A stretch of 64,000 nucleotides of DNA, taken from assembly GCA_022800755.1 (NCBI GenBank), contig JAAWQX010000010.1, positions 1-64,000 on the forward strand, read 5' to 3'. Every line of letters starts with the position of its first letter. The first letter of the stretch is position 1. This DNA is from Oscillospiraceae bacterium (lineage in GTDB: Bacteria; Bacillota; Clostridia; Oscillospirales; Oscillospiraceae). Under the pieces are notes generated by a model. That model was not told where the DNA came from. It saw only the letters and a program-made list of their open reading frames with translations, and ran no database searches. A program made the translations under genes and the position numbers. Below are positions 35,509 through 42,729 of this stretch, in pieces.

Positions 35509-36867
35509 ATGCTGACACAAAATGAATTATTGCAGACGCTGGACATGATTGACCAGCAGCATCTGGATGTGCGGACCATCACCATGGGGATTTCCATTCG
35601 GGACTGCGGGAGCGAGGATGTGCAGGTCACGGCGGATAAGATTTATGAAAAGGTGACCCGCAGGGCGGAAAACTTAGTCAAAACCGGCGAGGCAATCGAA
35701 CGGGAATACGGCATCCCCATCGTAAACAAACGCATTTCCGTAACGCCTGTGGCCATTGTGGGCGATTCATGCAAAACCGATACGTTCGTACCCATTGCCA
35801 AGGCACTGGACAAAGCCGCAAAGAACTGCGGAGTAAATTTTGTGGGCGGCTTTTCTGCGTTGGTGCAAAAGGGCTGTACCCACGGCGACGGTGTGCTGAT
35901 CGATTCCATTCCCCAGGCGCTGGCGGAAACGGACCTGGTGTGCGCCAGCGTGAACGTAGGCAGCACCCGGGCGGGTATTAATATGAACGCGGTGCGCCGC
36001 ATGGGGCAGATCATCAAAGAAGCGGCGGAGCTGACAAAAGACCGCGGTGGCTTCGGCTGCGCCAAGCTGGTGGTGTTTGCCAACGCCGTGGAGGATAACC
36101 CCTTTATGGCCGGCGCATTCCATGGAGTGAGCGAGCCGGAGTGTGTTATCAACGTGGGCGTATCCGGTCCGGGAGTAGTGTATCACGCACTGCAAACGGT
36201 AAAGGGTGAGCCATTTGACGTGGTAGCGGATACTATCAAAAAAACGGCGTTTAAGGTAACGCGTATGGGACAATTGGTTGCCCAGGAGGCCTCCCGGCGG
36301 CTGGACGTGCCGTTTGGCATCGTGGATCTCAGTCTGGCGCCTACCCCGGCGGTGGGAGACAGCGTGGCCCGTATTTTGGAAGAAATGGGCCTGGAAACCT
36401 GCGGTACCCATGGCACCACAGCGGCGTTAGCCCTACTGAACGATGCGGTGAAAAAAGGCGGTGTCATGGCATCCAGCCATGTAGGCGGGCTGTCCGGCGC
36501 GTTTATCCCGGTGTCCGAAGACGAGGGGATGATCGCCGCGGCGCAGTCCGGTGTGCTGACGCTGGACAAGTTAGAGGCCATGACATGCGTGTGTTCTGTG
36601 GGCTTGGATATGATTGCCGTACCGGGGTATACCACGGCGGAGACCCTGTCCGCCATCATTGCGGATGAAGCGGCGATCGGCATGGTGAATAATAAGACTA
36701 CTGCAGTTCGGCTTATTCCGGCACCGGGAAAGGATGTGGGCGATATGGTGGAATTCGGCGGCCTGCTGGGCAGTGCGCCTGTGATGCCGGTCCATCAGGA
36801 AAGCAGCGCGGCGTTCATTGCCCGGGGCGGACGTATCCCGGCACCGCTGCACAGTCTGAGAAATTAA
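35509..36867 (+). CDS. UPF0210 / PFL-family protein (DUF711)
   Basis: The 452-residue protein matches the UPF0210 family throughout: [64 protein letters not shown] and [20 protein letters not shown] distant similarity to pyruvate formate-lyase-type barrels has been noted for the family, but no reaction is established. It probably works with the ACT protein upstream. Confidence 0.9.
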   Translation: MLTQNELLQTLDMIDQQHLDVRTITMGISIRDCGSEDVQVTADKIYEKVTRRAENLVKTGEAIEREYGIPIVNKRISVTPVAIVGDSCKTDTFVPIAKALDKAAKNCGVNFVGGFSALVQKGCTHGDGVLIDSIPQALAETDLVCASVNVGSTRAGINMNAVRRMGQIIKEAAELTKDRGGFGCAKLVVFANAVEDNPFMAGAFHGVSEPECVINVGVSGPGVVYHALQTVKGEPFDVVADTIKKTAFKVTRMGQLVAQEASRRLDVPFGIVDLSLAPTPAVGDSVARILEEMGLETCGTHGTTAALALLNDAVKKGGVMASSHVGGLSGAFIPVSEDEGMIAAAQSGVLTLDKLEAMTCVCSVGLDMIAVPGYTTAETLSAIIADEAAIGMVNNKTTAVRLIPAPGKDVGDMVEFGGLLGSAPVMPVHQESSAAFIARGGRIPAPLHSLRN

Positions 36868-36870
36868 GGA

Positions 36871-36899
36871 TTGACAAACCGGCAAATCCTGCGTATAAT
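36871..36899 (+). promoter_or_regulatory. Consensus sigma-A promoter of tRNA-Leu
   Basis: TTGACA (36871-36876), 17-bp spacer and TATAAT (36894-36899): a perfect consensus, starting 4 bp after the UPF0210 stop and 13 bp before the tRNA. Confidence 0.9.
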
Positions 36900-36912
36900 G
36901 TAACGTGCATTT

Positions 36913-37002
36913 GCGGGAGTGCTGGAATCGGCAGACAGGCAGGCTTGAGGTGCCTGTGTCACATTTATTGGCGTGTGGGTTCAAGTCCCATCTCCCGCAC
37001 CA
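36913..37002 (+). tRNA. tRNA-Leu (anticodon GAG), prophage attachment site
   Basis: Acceptor arms GCGGGAG (36913-36919) and CTCCCGC (36992-36998) pair perfectly, followed by encoded ACCA. The anticodon stem CAGGC/GCCTG encloses TTGAGGT, giving anticodon GAG. A long variable arm (GTGTCACATTTATTGGCGT region) marks a class II tRNA, and GTGGGTTCAAGTCCCAT is the T-arm. The prophage integrase lies immediately downstream and points at it, so the tRNA 3' end is the likely attachment core. The second copy would be at the unseen right end. Confidence 0.95.
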
Positions 37003-37061
37003 CGGCCGGAAGCGTTGAAATTGCTGATGTCCCAGCTATATCAATGATTCCGGCCGTTTTT
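37002..37061 (+). terminator. Terminator of tRNA-Leu with a long loop
   Basis: ACGGCCGGAA (37002-37011) and TTCCGGCCGT (37048-37057) make a 10-bp stem over a 36-base loop, followed by TTTT. It could be host-derived or brought by the prophage, depending on where the attachment crossover lies. Confidence 0.65.
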
Positions 37062-37066
37062 ACTAT

Positions 37067-37096
37067 GCAGTTACGAGCAGTTGCGAGCAGTTATAT
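37067..37096. repeat. Three tandem 10-bp repeats, candidate integrase arm sites
   Basis: GCAGTTACGA (37067-37076), GCAGTTGCGA (37077-37086) and GCAGTTATAT (37087-37096) are head-to-tail. They lie between the tRNA and the integrase gene, where phage integrases bind arm-type sites in the attachment region. Confidence 0.65.
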
Positions 37097-37130
37097 ACAT
37101 TACCATCAACACAGCACCCGACACAGTGAC

Positions 37131-37159
37131 AGCCCGCTGGAAATCCAGCGGGCTGTTTT
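37131..37159. terminator. Strong hairpin at the 3' end of the integrase gene
   Basis: AGCCCGCTGG (37131-37140) and CCAGCGGGCT (37145-37154) are perfect complements around AAAT. The + strand continues GTTTTC; the minus strand, on which the integrase is read, lacks a T-run, so it may protect mRNA or block transcription from the tRNA side rather than terminate int. Confidence 0.55.
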
Positions 37160-38205
37160 CAAAAATTAACGCTCATTTTTTCGGCTGCCTTTTGGAGCAC
37201 GTCGTCTCGCACATGGGTGTATATATCCATTGTGGTGGAGAGCTGCGCATGACCAAGCAGCGTTTGCGCAGTCTTTGGATCAATACCGGCCTCAAATAGC
37301 GCCGTTGCGTATCCGTGCCGGATTTGGTGCGGTGTTACTGTCACGCCGGATGCAATTTGGTATTTTTTGTAGCGTTTTTCAAACTGTCCAGTTGATAGAG
37401 GTGTTTTCCCGCCATCAGCCGAGAAAAGATATCCTTTAGGCAATCTGTCCGGCAGCGCACAGCTCAGAGCGTCCAGCAGAGGGACCTTGCGTTTGCCCTT
37501 TTCCGTCTTTGGCGTTTTGATCCGGGCATGGCCGTTTTCCGTATACATCGATTTGGTGATATGTACGACGTTATTTTTCCGGTCAATATCGCCACCAGTC
37601 AGCGCCAGGGCTTCGCCCCGCCGGCAGCCGGTATAGTAGACAAGGTACGCAAACAGTCCAAAGGGCAGATTCTTGGATTGCTTGATCAATGATATCTCAT
37701 CCTTGGATGGCAACTCCCGTTGCTTTTGCGGCAGGTGCTTGGGTATCTTGCAGACTGATGCCGGGTTGTACACAATAAGGCCCTCCGTCTGTGCCCGATC
37801 GAATATCTGACGGACAATCTGCAACTGTGTGATGACGGTCTTTTTGGCCCTTGTCCGTGCAAAGTCCAGTATAAAATCGTTGATGTCATGGGTGGTAATC
37901 TCTGACACGAGTTCCCCGCAAAAATGGTCTTTTGCGCGGTTGTACGCGGCAGAATACCCTCGTGCAGTGTTGTAGGTCAGCGTAGGCTCTGCCTGCTCCC
38001 ACCAGCGTTCCGCCACCTGTTCAAACCGCACGCCGGTTGGATGCGGCTCTTTTGCGCTGTCATAAGATTTGATCTTGTTCCAAACTTCCAGGTCAGTTTT
38101 TCCCCGGAACGCCTTGCGCTTCTTGCCGCCGTCTGCGGTGGGAACCATGATGATCGATTCGTGCAGTCCGTCCGGGCGGACGTAGTATTTTGGGATTTTG
38201 GGCAT
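37159..38205 (-). CDS. int: Prophage tyrosine integrase
   Basis: The ATG at 38205 follows AAAGGAGGAAATCG. The 348-residue protein has an N-terminal arm-binding domain (1-55), a core-binding domain (58-155) and a catalytic domain with R195 (YTGCRRGEAL), H293 and R296 (TPHQIRHGYA), H319 (LLGHAQLSTT) and Y329 (DIYTHV), so it is complete. It integrates and, with an excisionase, excises the prophage at the adjacent tRNA-Leu. It is the last gene of the leftward lysogeny arm. Confidence 0.95.
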   Translation of the reverse strand: MPKIPKYYVRPDGLHESIIMVPTADGGKKRKAFRGKTDLEVWNKIKSYDSAKEPHPTGVRFEQVAERWWEQAEPTLTYNTARGYSAAYNRAKDHFCGELVSEITTHDINDFILDFARTRAKKTVITQLQIVRQIFDRAQTEGLIVYNPASVCKIPKHLPQKQRELPSKDEISLIKQSKNLPFGLFAYLVYYTGCRRGEALALTGGDIDRKNNVVHITKSMYTENGHARIKTPKTEKGKRKVPLLDALSCALPDRLPKGYLFSADGGKTPLSTGQFEKRYKKYQIASGVTVTPHQIRHGYATALFEAGIDPKTAQTLLGHAQLSTTMDIYTHVRDDVLQKAAEKMSVNF

Positions 38206-38333
38206 CGATTTCCTCCTTTACAAATCGGCGCCCGTCATGTATAATAAATGGGCGCAAAGATGCCTTGTTTTTGGGTATGGAATCTTGTGCATGACCGTTC
38301 CGGGGGTAGGATACCGGGACGGTCTTTTTATTT

Positions 38334-38528
38334 TCAAAAATGATGATTGATACCGCTCTGCCTCATAATGCCATTTGCGGTGTGCCGGGATTTGATTTTT
38401 CCGTCAACTGTAAAATATTGGTTGCTGATAGGACTGTACCAGATGTCATGATCGCCTTTCCCATGGCGTACAAACGTGCAGCCGTGCGCGGACAGGACAT
38501 CCCGTACTTTCTTTTCGTACTCGGCCAT
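38334..38528 (-). CDS. hicA: HicA-type mRNA interferase toxin
   Basis: The 64-residue protein has the HicA double-stranded-RNA-binding-like fold with the active histidine in FVRHGKGDHDIWYSP and the C-terminal KSRHTANGIMRQSGI. HicA toxins cleave mRNAs. The ATG overlaps the stop of the upstream antitoxin gene (TAATG). Downstream on the minus strand lies a gene-free gap of 128 bp (38206-38333) with a GACCGT/ACGGTC hairpin. Confidence 0.88.
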   Translation of the reverse strand: MAEYEKKVRDVLSAHGCTFVRHGKGDHDIWYSPISNQYFTVDGKIKSRHTANGIMRQSGINHHF

Positions 38529-38746
38529 TACGGAGCCAGCCTTTCTTGCCGCGTGGCCTGGAACCGTAGAGAGACAGGGGGCTTTGTAGGTTTGTTCAGC
38601 TGGATCAGATCCGCTGCGGTGTAGCGGACGCGCTCCAGCAGGGCGTCAAAAGAGCCGGATTCCAGCACAAGGCCGGGAATATCATCGCTGGTAGCGATCC
38701 ACACGGCGGCTTCATCGTCCCATATTAGTTTTACGGTGTATTCCAT
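38528..38746 (-). CDS. hicB: HicB-type antitoxin (DUF1902-like)
   Basis: The 72-residue protein starts MEYTVKLIWDDEAAVWIATS and continues DDIPGLVLESGSFDALLERV, the partial RNase H-like HicB/DUF1902 fold; no DNA-binding tail is visible, so autoregulation may need another factor. GGAGG precedes it and one of the prophage palindromes lies 21 bp upstream. It is translationally coupled to hicA. Antitoxin-first order is usual when HicB is the upstream gene. Confidence 0.82.
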   Translation of the reverse strand: MEYTVKLIWDDEAAVWIATSDDIPGLVLESGSFDALLERVRYTAADLIQLNKPTKPPVSLRFQATRQERLAP

Positions 38747-38766
38747 TGTAATACCTCCATTGCTGC

Positions 38767-38785
38767 GGTGTCCAAATTGGATACC
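38767..38785 (-). repeat. Prophage palindrome, copy 1
   Basis: In the direction of hicB transcription it reads GGTATCCAATTTGGACACC, arms pairing around AATTT apart from one A-C mismatch, between the exonuclease stop and the hicB start. It belongs to the six-member family described in the findings. Confidence 0.8.
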
Positions 38786-38787
38786 GA

Positions 38788-39762
38788 TTATTTTTGCTCC
38801 AACATATCATAAAACACATCTTCCGAGATGGTAGCAATATCAGAGCCGGCACGCTGCATTTTTTCTGCTTTCTTTTGCTTTGCACTTTTGCTGCCTTTAA
38901 TGGATTTACAATAGTCAAAATTACCGATAACAAGATAATTTGTTTCGGCAACAACACCATCGCAACATATTCCTCCAGCATTAGCTACGGCCTGCATAGC
39001 TTCTTTCCGGGTCATACGTTCCAGTTTTCCTGTGAAAGCAAACGCCATACCGTAGATAGGGCTATCTATGTCAAAATCTGTGGTTTCTGGCATTATAGTT
39101 TTTGATAAGTGATTGAAGACTTCACCTGCGGTTTTTGGGATACCGCCGATTTCGTCCGCATATTTCCGCATTTTTTCGAAACATAACTGTGTTCGAATGC
39201 AATCAGACATTGCCCGATGAGCATCTTCCACTTCGACGCGCAAAAAATTGGAGAGTGTAGACAACTTGTGATTTTCAAGATCTTTATACAATCTGCGGCT
39301 GATTCGCATTGTATCTACAAAATCGTTTTTGAATATCGGTAGGGCCAAATATTCAGCGTTATCATAAATAAAATTTATATCGAAATTAACATTATGTCCA
39401 ACAAGAATAGAATTTCCAACGAAGGATAGAAAGTTAGGAAGTGCTTCTTGAATTGTCGGTGCTTCAGAGAGCATATCATTGGTAATTCCTGTAAGTTCAA
39501 TTATAAAATCGTCTATTTCATATCCGGGATTTACCAGTGATTGAAATTGAGATATCTGGTTGCCGTTTTCAAATTTGATTGCACCCAATTCGATGATGCT
39601 ATCAAACATAGGATCTAACCCGGTGGTTTCAATATCAATGACGGTGTATGATTCTGGGAATTCTAAAATGCTTTTTCCTTTATGGTCACGCACCCGACGA
39701 GGAATCGGTTCAGCGAAAAATTCGCCAGTTGTTTCGTCAAATTTGATTCTGATACCAGACAT
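38788..39762 (-). CDS. DnaQ-like 3'-5' exonuclease with C-terminal BRCT domain
   Basis: The 324-residue protein has DEDDh exonuclease motifs YTVIDIETTGLDP (ExoI), LVGHNVNFDINFIY (ExoII) and AHRAMSDCIRT (ExoIII) over about 35-205, then a BRCT domain (about 235-320) starting GMAFAFTGKLERMTRKEA and containing TNYLVIG. The same architecture occurs in stand-alone PolC/epsilon-like exonucleases. It lies in the leftward lysogeny arm between the repressor and hicBA, so it is probably expressed from the prophage. Its A+T content is higher than that of its neighbours, suggesting recent acquisition. Confidence 0.88.
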   Translation of the reverse strand: MSGIRIKFDETTGEFFAEPIPRRVRDHKGKSILEFPESYTVIDIETTGLDPMFDSIIELGAIKFENGNQISQFQSLVNPGYEIDDFIIELTGITNDMLSEAPTIQEALPNFLSFVGNSILVGHNVNFDINFIYDNAEYLALPIFKNDFVDTMRISRRLYKDLENHKLSTLSNFLRVEVEDAHRAMSDCIRTQLCFEKMRKYADEIGGIPKTAGEVFNHLSKTIMPETTDFDIDSPIYGMAFAFTGKLERMTRKEAMQAVANAGGICCDGVVAETNYLVIGNFDYCKSIKGSKSAKQKKAEKMQRAGSDIATISEDVFYDMLEQK

Positions 39763-39779
39763 AGTGCATCTCTTTTCTC

Positions 39780-39798
39780 GGTGTCCAAATTGGGCACC
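39780..39798 (-). repeat. Prophage palindrome, copy 2
   Basis: Read with the exonuclease gene: GGTGCCCAATTTGGACACC. It lies between the repressor stop codon and the exonuclease start, 18 bp upstream of that start. Confidence 0.8.
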
Positions 39799-39799
39799 G

Positions 39800-40438
39800 T
39801 TATTTTTTTACTTTCCGCCGCAGCTCCACTACCACGCCGGCAATGGAAACTGGGACACTTTCAACTTCTGCCAGACTGTATGTGCGGGGGGGATACTCAG
39901 GGTTGCGGGGCTGCAAGGTGATGCTGCCATCCTCGTTTAACTTGATCCGCTTAAGCGTCGCGTCATACCCATTGACATAGACCACGCACACGTCCCCGGA
40001 ATCACAGCAGGGCGTTTTCCGTACAATCACGGTATCGCCGTCGAGATATTCCGGGTACATGGAATCGCCCTTGACCCGCAAGCCGAAGTATTCTTTTTCG
40101 CCGTTGCACATCGATTCGGGAATCTCTTCCCAATCTATGATATCCTCGATGGCCTCCATTGGGATGCCTGCGGGAATGGAACCAAGAACGGGGATTTTAA
40201 TGCTTGCTTTAATTGGCGTTGGATCATCGGTTTTGCAGACGATCCATGCAGGGTTTACATTAAGTACATTTGCTATGGCTTCAATTACGGGCAGTTTGAT
40301 GTTTTCTATCCTGCCTTTTTCATACCGTTGTACGGTTGATTCTGCAACGCCGATGGAATTTGCGATTTCACTCAGAGTTAAGGACAATTCTTTCCGGCGG
40401 GTCTCGATTCTTAAGCCAATTTCTTGTGGTGTTACCAT
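39800..40438 (-). CDS. LexA/CI-like prophage repressor (XRE HTH plus S24 peptidase)
   Basis: The 212-residue protein has an N-terminal helix-turn-helix (LTLSEIANSIGVAESTVQRYEKG) and a C-terminal S24 autocleavage domain with cleavage site A90-G91 (SIPAGIP), nucleophile S126 (VKGDSMYPEY) and K163 (ATLKRI). RecA-stimulated self-cleavage would lift repression after DNA damage. It is transcribed leftward from a promoter overlapping operator O1, giving autoregulation, and probably holds the rightward promoter off in the lysogen. Confidence 0.93.
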   Translation of the reverse strand: MVTPQEIGLRIETRRKELSLTLSEIANSIGVAESTVQRYEKGRIENIKLPVIEAIANVLNVNPAWIVCKTDDPTPIKASIKIPVLGSIPAGIPMEAIEDIIDWEEIPESMCNGEKEYFGLRVKGDSMYPEYLDGDTVIVRKTPCCDSGDVCVVYVNGYDATLKRIKLNEDGSITLQPRNPEYPPRTYSLAEVESVPVSIAGVVVELRRKVKK

Positions 40439-40476
40439 CTAACCACCTCTCTTAAGCATAAGAATAGCACATAAAC

Positions 40477-40565
40477 TTGCACGTTGCAATAGGAAATTTA
40501 AAAAAATTGCATCTTGCTATTGACAAGCGGCAATATATGAGTTATTTTAGAATTGCATAATGCAA
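40477..40565. promoter_or_regulatory. Immunity operator region with divergent promoters
   Basis: Three TTGCA-N3-TGCAA sites: O1 TTGCACGTTGCAA (40477-40489), O2 TTGCATCTTGCTA (40507-40519, one mismatch) and O3 TTGCATAATGCAA (40553-40565). Rightward promoter: TTGACA (40520-40525), 17 bp, TATTTT (40543-40548), between O2 and O3. Leftward promoter, minus strand: TTGCAA inside O1, 17 bp, TATTCT. The layout fits a CI/Cro switch, with the repressor blocking the rightward promoter and controlling its own. Confidence 0.8.
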
Positions 40566-40585
40566 GATTTGAAAGGGGTGAGGGT

Positions 40586-40792
40586 ATGATAAATAGCCCA
40601 CTGGTGAAAGCGCGTTTGGCAAAAATGGGGTTAAATCAAACTGATGTTGCGCGAATTTGGGGTGTTGCTCAGCCTACTGCCAATCAAAAATTGAACCGTG
40701 TGCGACCGATTTCTCTTGATGAAGCAGAAAAACTTGCCGACTTGCTTAAGATTCGGCCAGACGAGTTTGCCAATTATTTTTTTGCACAATAA
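40586..40792 (+). CDS. Cro-like HTH regulator
   Basis: The ATG at 40586 follows AAAGGGGTGAGGGT. The 68-residue protein is a small XRE helix-turn-helix (ARLAKMGLNQTDVARIWGVA, then QPTANQKLN), the size of Cro or Cro/CI-family phage regulators. It is the first rightward gene after O3 and is followed within 2 bp of its stop by O4. I infer that it competes with the repressor for the TTGCA sites. Confidence 0.82.
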   Translation: MINSPLVKARLAKMGLNQTDVARIWGVAQPTANQKLNRVRPISLDEAEKLADLLKIRPDEFANYFFAQ

Positions 40793-40793
40793 C

Positions 40794-40806
40794 TTGCATA
40801 ACGCAA
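40794..40806. promoter_or_regulatory. Fourth operator-like site
   Basis: TTGCATAACGCAA (40794-40806) matches TTGCA-N3-TGCAA with one mismatch, directly after the cro-like gene. A repressor bound here could loop to O1-O3 or block elongation. Confidence 0.6.
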
Positions 40807-40835
40807 GAAATCAACAACCGAAAGGGGGTGAGGGG

Positions 40836-41084
40836 ATGCTGTTTTACAGCCTGCGCCGCTGGCTGTTTCAAAAACTATCGCCGAAAAACATGGTGGTGAT
40901 GCTGTTTGATGGCGCAGAGTACACGACTCTGTGTGATGCGGACACCATGCAAGTGTGGGGTGTGGTCAACCTGGAATGGATCAAAGGGACATTTACATTC
41001 ACTGTATGTGAAACGGGTCGCCCTGCCGACTGGGGTCACAGTCAACTATTAGATGCTGACTGTTGTCAAAATTCCGAAAAGTGA
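40836..41084 (+). CDS. Small prophage protein, function unknown
   Basis: An ATG at 40836 with AAAGGGGGTGAGGGG upstream opens an 82-codon frame (MLFYSLRRWLFQKLSPKNMV...). The ribosome site is nearly identical to that of the cro-like gene, which supports translation. It contains no known domain and two cysteines near the end. Its last 86 bp overlap a convergent frame on the other strand. Confidence 0.55.
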   Translation: MLFYSLRRWLFQKLSPKNMVVMLFDGAEYTTLCDADTMQVWGVVNLEWIKGTFTFTVCETGRPADWGHSQLLDADCCQNSEK

Positions 41085-41235
41085 CAACATAGCGGCTTTC
41101 TTTTGGATGGGGCTGATAAGCTGATTCAAAAATCCAAGGATTAGGGTTAAACCGTTGTTCCAGAAACTGTTCAAGTGTTGCCCAGAAATAGCAATATTGA
41201 TGATAATCTTCAAGCGTATTATAAGAATTTGGCAT
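40999..41235 (-). CDS. Small prophage protein on the opposite strand, function unknown
   Basis: I choose the ATG at 41235, which follows GGGAGCGATATT. The 78-residue product reads MPNSYNTLEDYHQYCYFWAT then a helical, aromatic-rich segment with YQPHPKESRYVVTFR. Its residue composition is protein-like and the ribosome site is fair, but it overlaps the + strand frame at 40999-41084. It lies on the lysogeny-arm strand inside the rightward arm, so it may be a lysogenic-conversion gene. Confidence 0.5.
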   Translation of the reverse strand: MPNSYNTLEDYHQYCYFWATLEQFLEQRFNPNPWIFESAYQPHPKESRYVVTFRNFDNSQHLIVDCDPSRQGDPFHIQ

Positions 41236-41259
41236 AATATCGCTCCCTTCTATTTCCAC

Positions 41260-41506
41260 ATTCTACCACACGGAGCGGCAGGGAGCAAGAAACAAGCACA
41301 GCCGAATACACTCCGCCTTTTGCCGGGCGTCAACCTTTCTCCTGTATTTTCTTTCTTCTTTTCTCCAATCCTTCATATCTCTATGACATTAACACCCAGG
41401 TTGGCGCTCCGCAAAGGGCGGAGAAAACAGCCCCACCCCCACCCATCCTACCGCATTCGCGGGGTGGGGGTAAGGGGGTCCTATACCCAAAACGAGGTGA
41501 AAATAT
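41260..41506. other. Gene-free gap with a long C-rich/G-rich inverted repeat
   Basis: No gene is visible. CCCCACCCCCACCC (about 41431-41446) faces GGGGTGGGGGTAAGGGGG (about 41460-41480) across about 14 bases and could form a strong hairpin about 25 bp upstream of the next gene. No terminator T-run or clear promoter accompanies it. Confidence 0.45.
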
Positions 41507-41707
41507 ATGCAAAACGTTATGAAAATCAGTAAGCTGCGGAAGTGGGCCGGACTGACTGTGCGACAGTTGGCGGCGGCCATGGGTGTGCACTCTCAGGTCA
41601 CCCAAGCGTGGGAGTGCGAGACATACTTGCCCCATGCCCGGGACCTGCCGCACCTGGCCCGGGCACTTGGGTGCAAAATCGATGATTTATACGAGGAGGA
41701 GACATAA
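41507..41707 (+). CDS. XRE-family HTH protein
   Basis: The 66-residue protein has a helix-turn-helix (ISKLRKWAGLTVRQLAAAMG, then VHSQVTQAWECETYLPHARD) and ends LGCKIDDLYEEET, like many short phage transcription regulators. GAGGTGAAAATAT precedes the ATG. It is the first gene of the replication operon and its stop overlaps the next start (TAATG). Confidence 0.8.
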   Translation: MQNVMKISKLRKWAGLTVRQLAAAMGVHSQVTQAWECETYLPHARDLPHLARALGCKIDDLYEEET

Positions 41708-41913
41708 TGCCGCGCGAAAAAGAAGGGTTCCGAGATCAATATGCCGCGCTGAAAGAGCGCTTCCCGGAGCGCGAAGCGATTACGTTGGATGAGCTTGAAT
41801 CCATCCTTCCGCTGGACCGGCGTGTGCTGATCAATGACCCGGATTTCCCGACAAAAAAGATGGGGAAAAAATACGTTGTGTCACTGGTCATGCTTGCCCG
41901 CTGGATGTGCTGA
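41707..41913 (+). CDS. Small phage protein, possibly DNA-binding
   Basis: A 68-residue, charged protein (MPREKEGFRDQYAALKERFP...) with a DELESILPLDRRVLINDPDF segment and C-terminal KKMGKKYVVSLVMLARWM. The arrangement of a short helix pair, a hydrophobic strand and a KKYVV strand recalls excisionase/MerR-like winged helices, but that is an impression only. It is coupled to the XRE gene. Confidence 0.6.
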   Translation: MPREKEGFRDQYAALKERFPEREAITLDELESILPLDRRVLINDPDFPTKKMGKKYVVSLVMLARWMC

Positions 41914-41922
41914 GGTGATGAA

Positions 41923-42729
41923 ATGACCCCATTGACACACATCCACGGCGTGGGCCATGTGGCTGCACGCTACGGGCTGGAAGAGGCGATTTTTCTGGAT
42001 TCCATCATGTTCTGGTACCGCGCCAATCGGGCAGACGGACGCAACTACCATGACGGCCGCTGGTGGACCTACAACAGCGTGGCGGCCTACGAAGCTGTGT
42101 TCCCGTGGTGGAGCGCAAAGCAGATCCGCCGTATCATTGACCGCTGCCGGGACAAGGGCGCTTTACTGGACGGCGACTATAACGAGGATCGCCGGGATCG
42201 TACAGCTTGGTATACCCCCAGCGATGAACTGCTGGCGCTGTATGGTGAGGCAATTCCCGATTCCGGGAAATGCATTTGCCCAAATGGGCAAATGCAAATG
42301 CCCGATCAGGCAAATGCATCTGCCCAAACGGGCGAACCATTACCATGTATAGACCATGTAGATAATTATCCCCCCTATAATCCCCCCACGGGGGATCAGG
42401 CGCTTGTGGAGGACAAGCCAAAGAAACGGACCAAGTCTGTGCCGAAATGGAAGCCGGAGCGCTTTGAAGCGTTCTGGAAATACTATCCCCGCGGCGAAGA
42501 CCGTGCGGGGGCTGTCCGGCAGTGGGACAGGCTCAAGCCGTCGGACGATTTGATCGAGACCATGGCAAGAGCGCTCAAGCGTCAAAAGGCCACGAAGGAC
42601 TGGCAGAATGATATCGGCATTCCTTATGCCTGCCGCTGGCTGAGAGACCGTCGATGGGAGGACGAAATCAGCGTTGAGAAGCCAAAAGGAAAACCGCAGC
42701 CGCGCAGGGAGGTCATGCCGGAATGGTAA
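41923..42729 (+). CDS. Phage replication initiator (replisome organiser, DnaD-like context)
   Basis: The 268-residue protein has an N-terminal winged-helix region (LEEAIFLDSIMFWYRANRAD, YEAVFPWWSAKQIRRIIDRC, GALLDGDYN), a low-complexity middle (about 115-165) and a basic C-terminal domain (FEAFWKYYPRGEDRAGAVRQ, YACRWLRDRRWEDEI) as in phage replisome organisers that load the helicase. It immediately precedes a dnaB-like gene and overlaps it by 7 bp. Its middle coding segment carries palindromic iterons, a probable origin, as in lambda O. Confidence 0.75.
   Translation: MTPLTHIHGVGHVAARYGLEEAIFLDSIMFWYRANRADGRNYHDGRWWTYNSVAAYEAVFPWWSAKQIRRIIDRCRDKGALLDGDYNEDRRDRTAWYTPSDELLALYGEAIPDSGKCICPNGQMQMPDQANASAQTGEPLPCIDHVDNYPPYNPPTGDQALVEDKPKKRTKSVPKWKPERFEAFWKYYPRGEDRAGAVRQWDRLKPSDDLIETMARALKRQKATKDWQNDIGIPYACRWLRDRRWEDEISVEKPKGKPQPRREVMPEW
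42271..42336. other. Candidate replication origin: iterons inside the initiator gene
   Basis: GCATTTGCCC (42272-42281) and GGGCAAATGC (42286-42295) form a perfect inverted repeat around AAAT. Further copies follow as AAATGCCC (about 42296-42303), GGCAAATGCA (about 42309-42318), ATCTGCCC and GGGC. An A+T-richer stretch (about 42345-42385, with TATAATTATC-like runs) lies just right. Repeats in the initiator's linker-coding region are the classic lambda-like arrangement. Confidence 0.6.
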
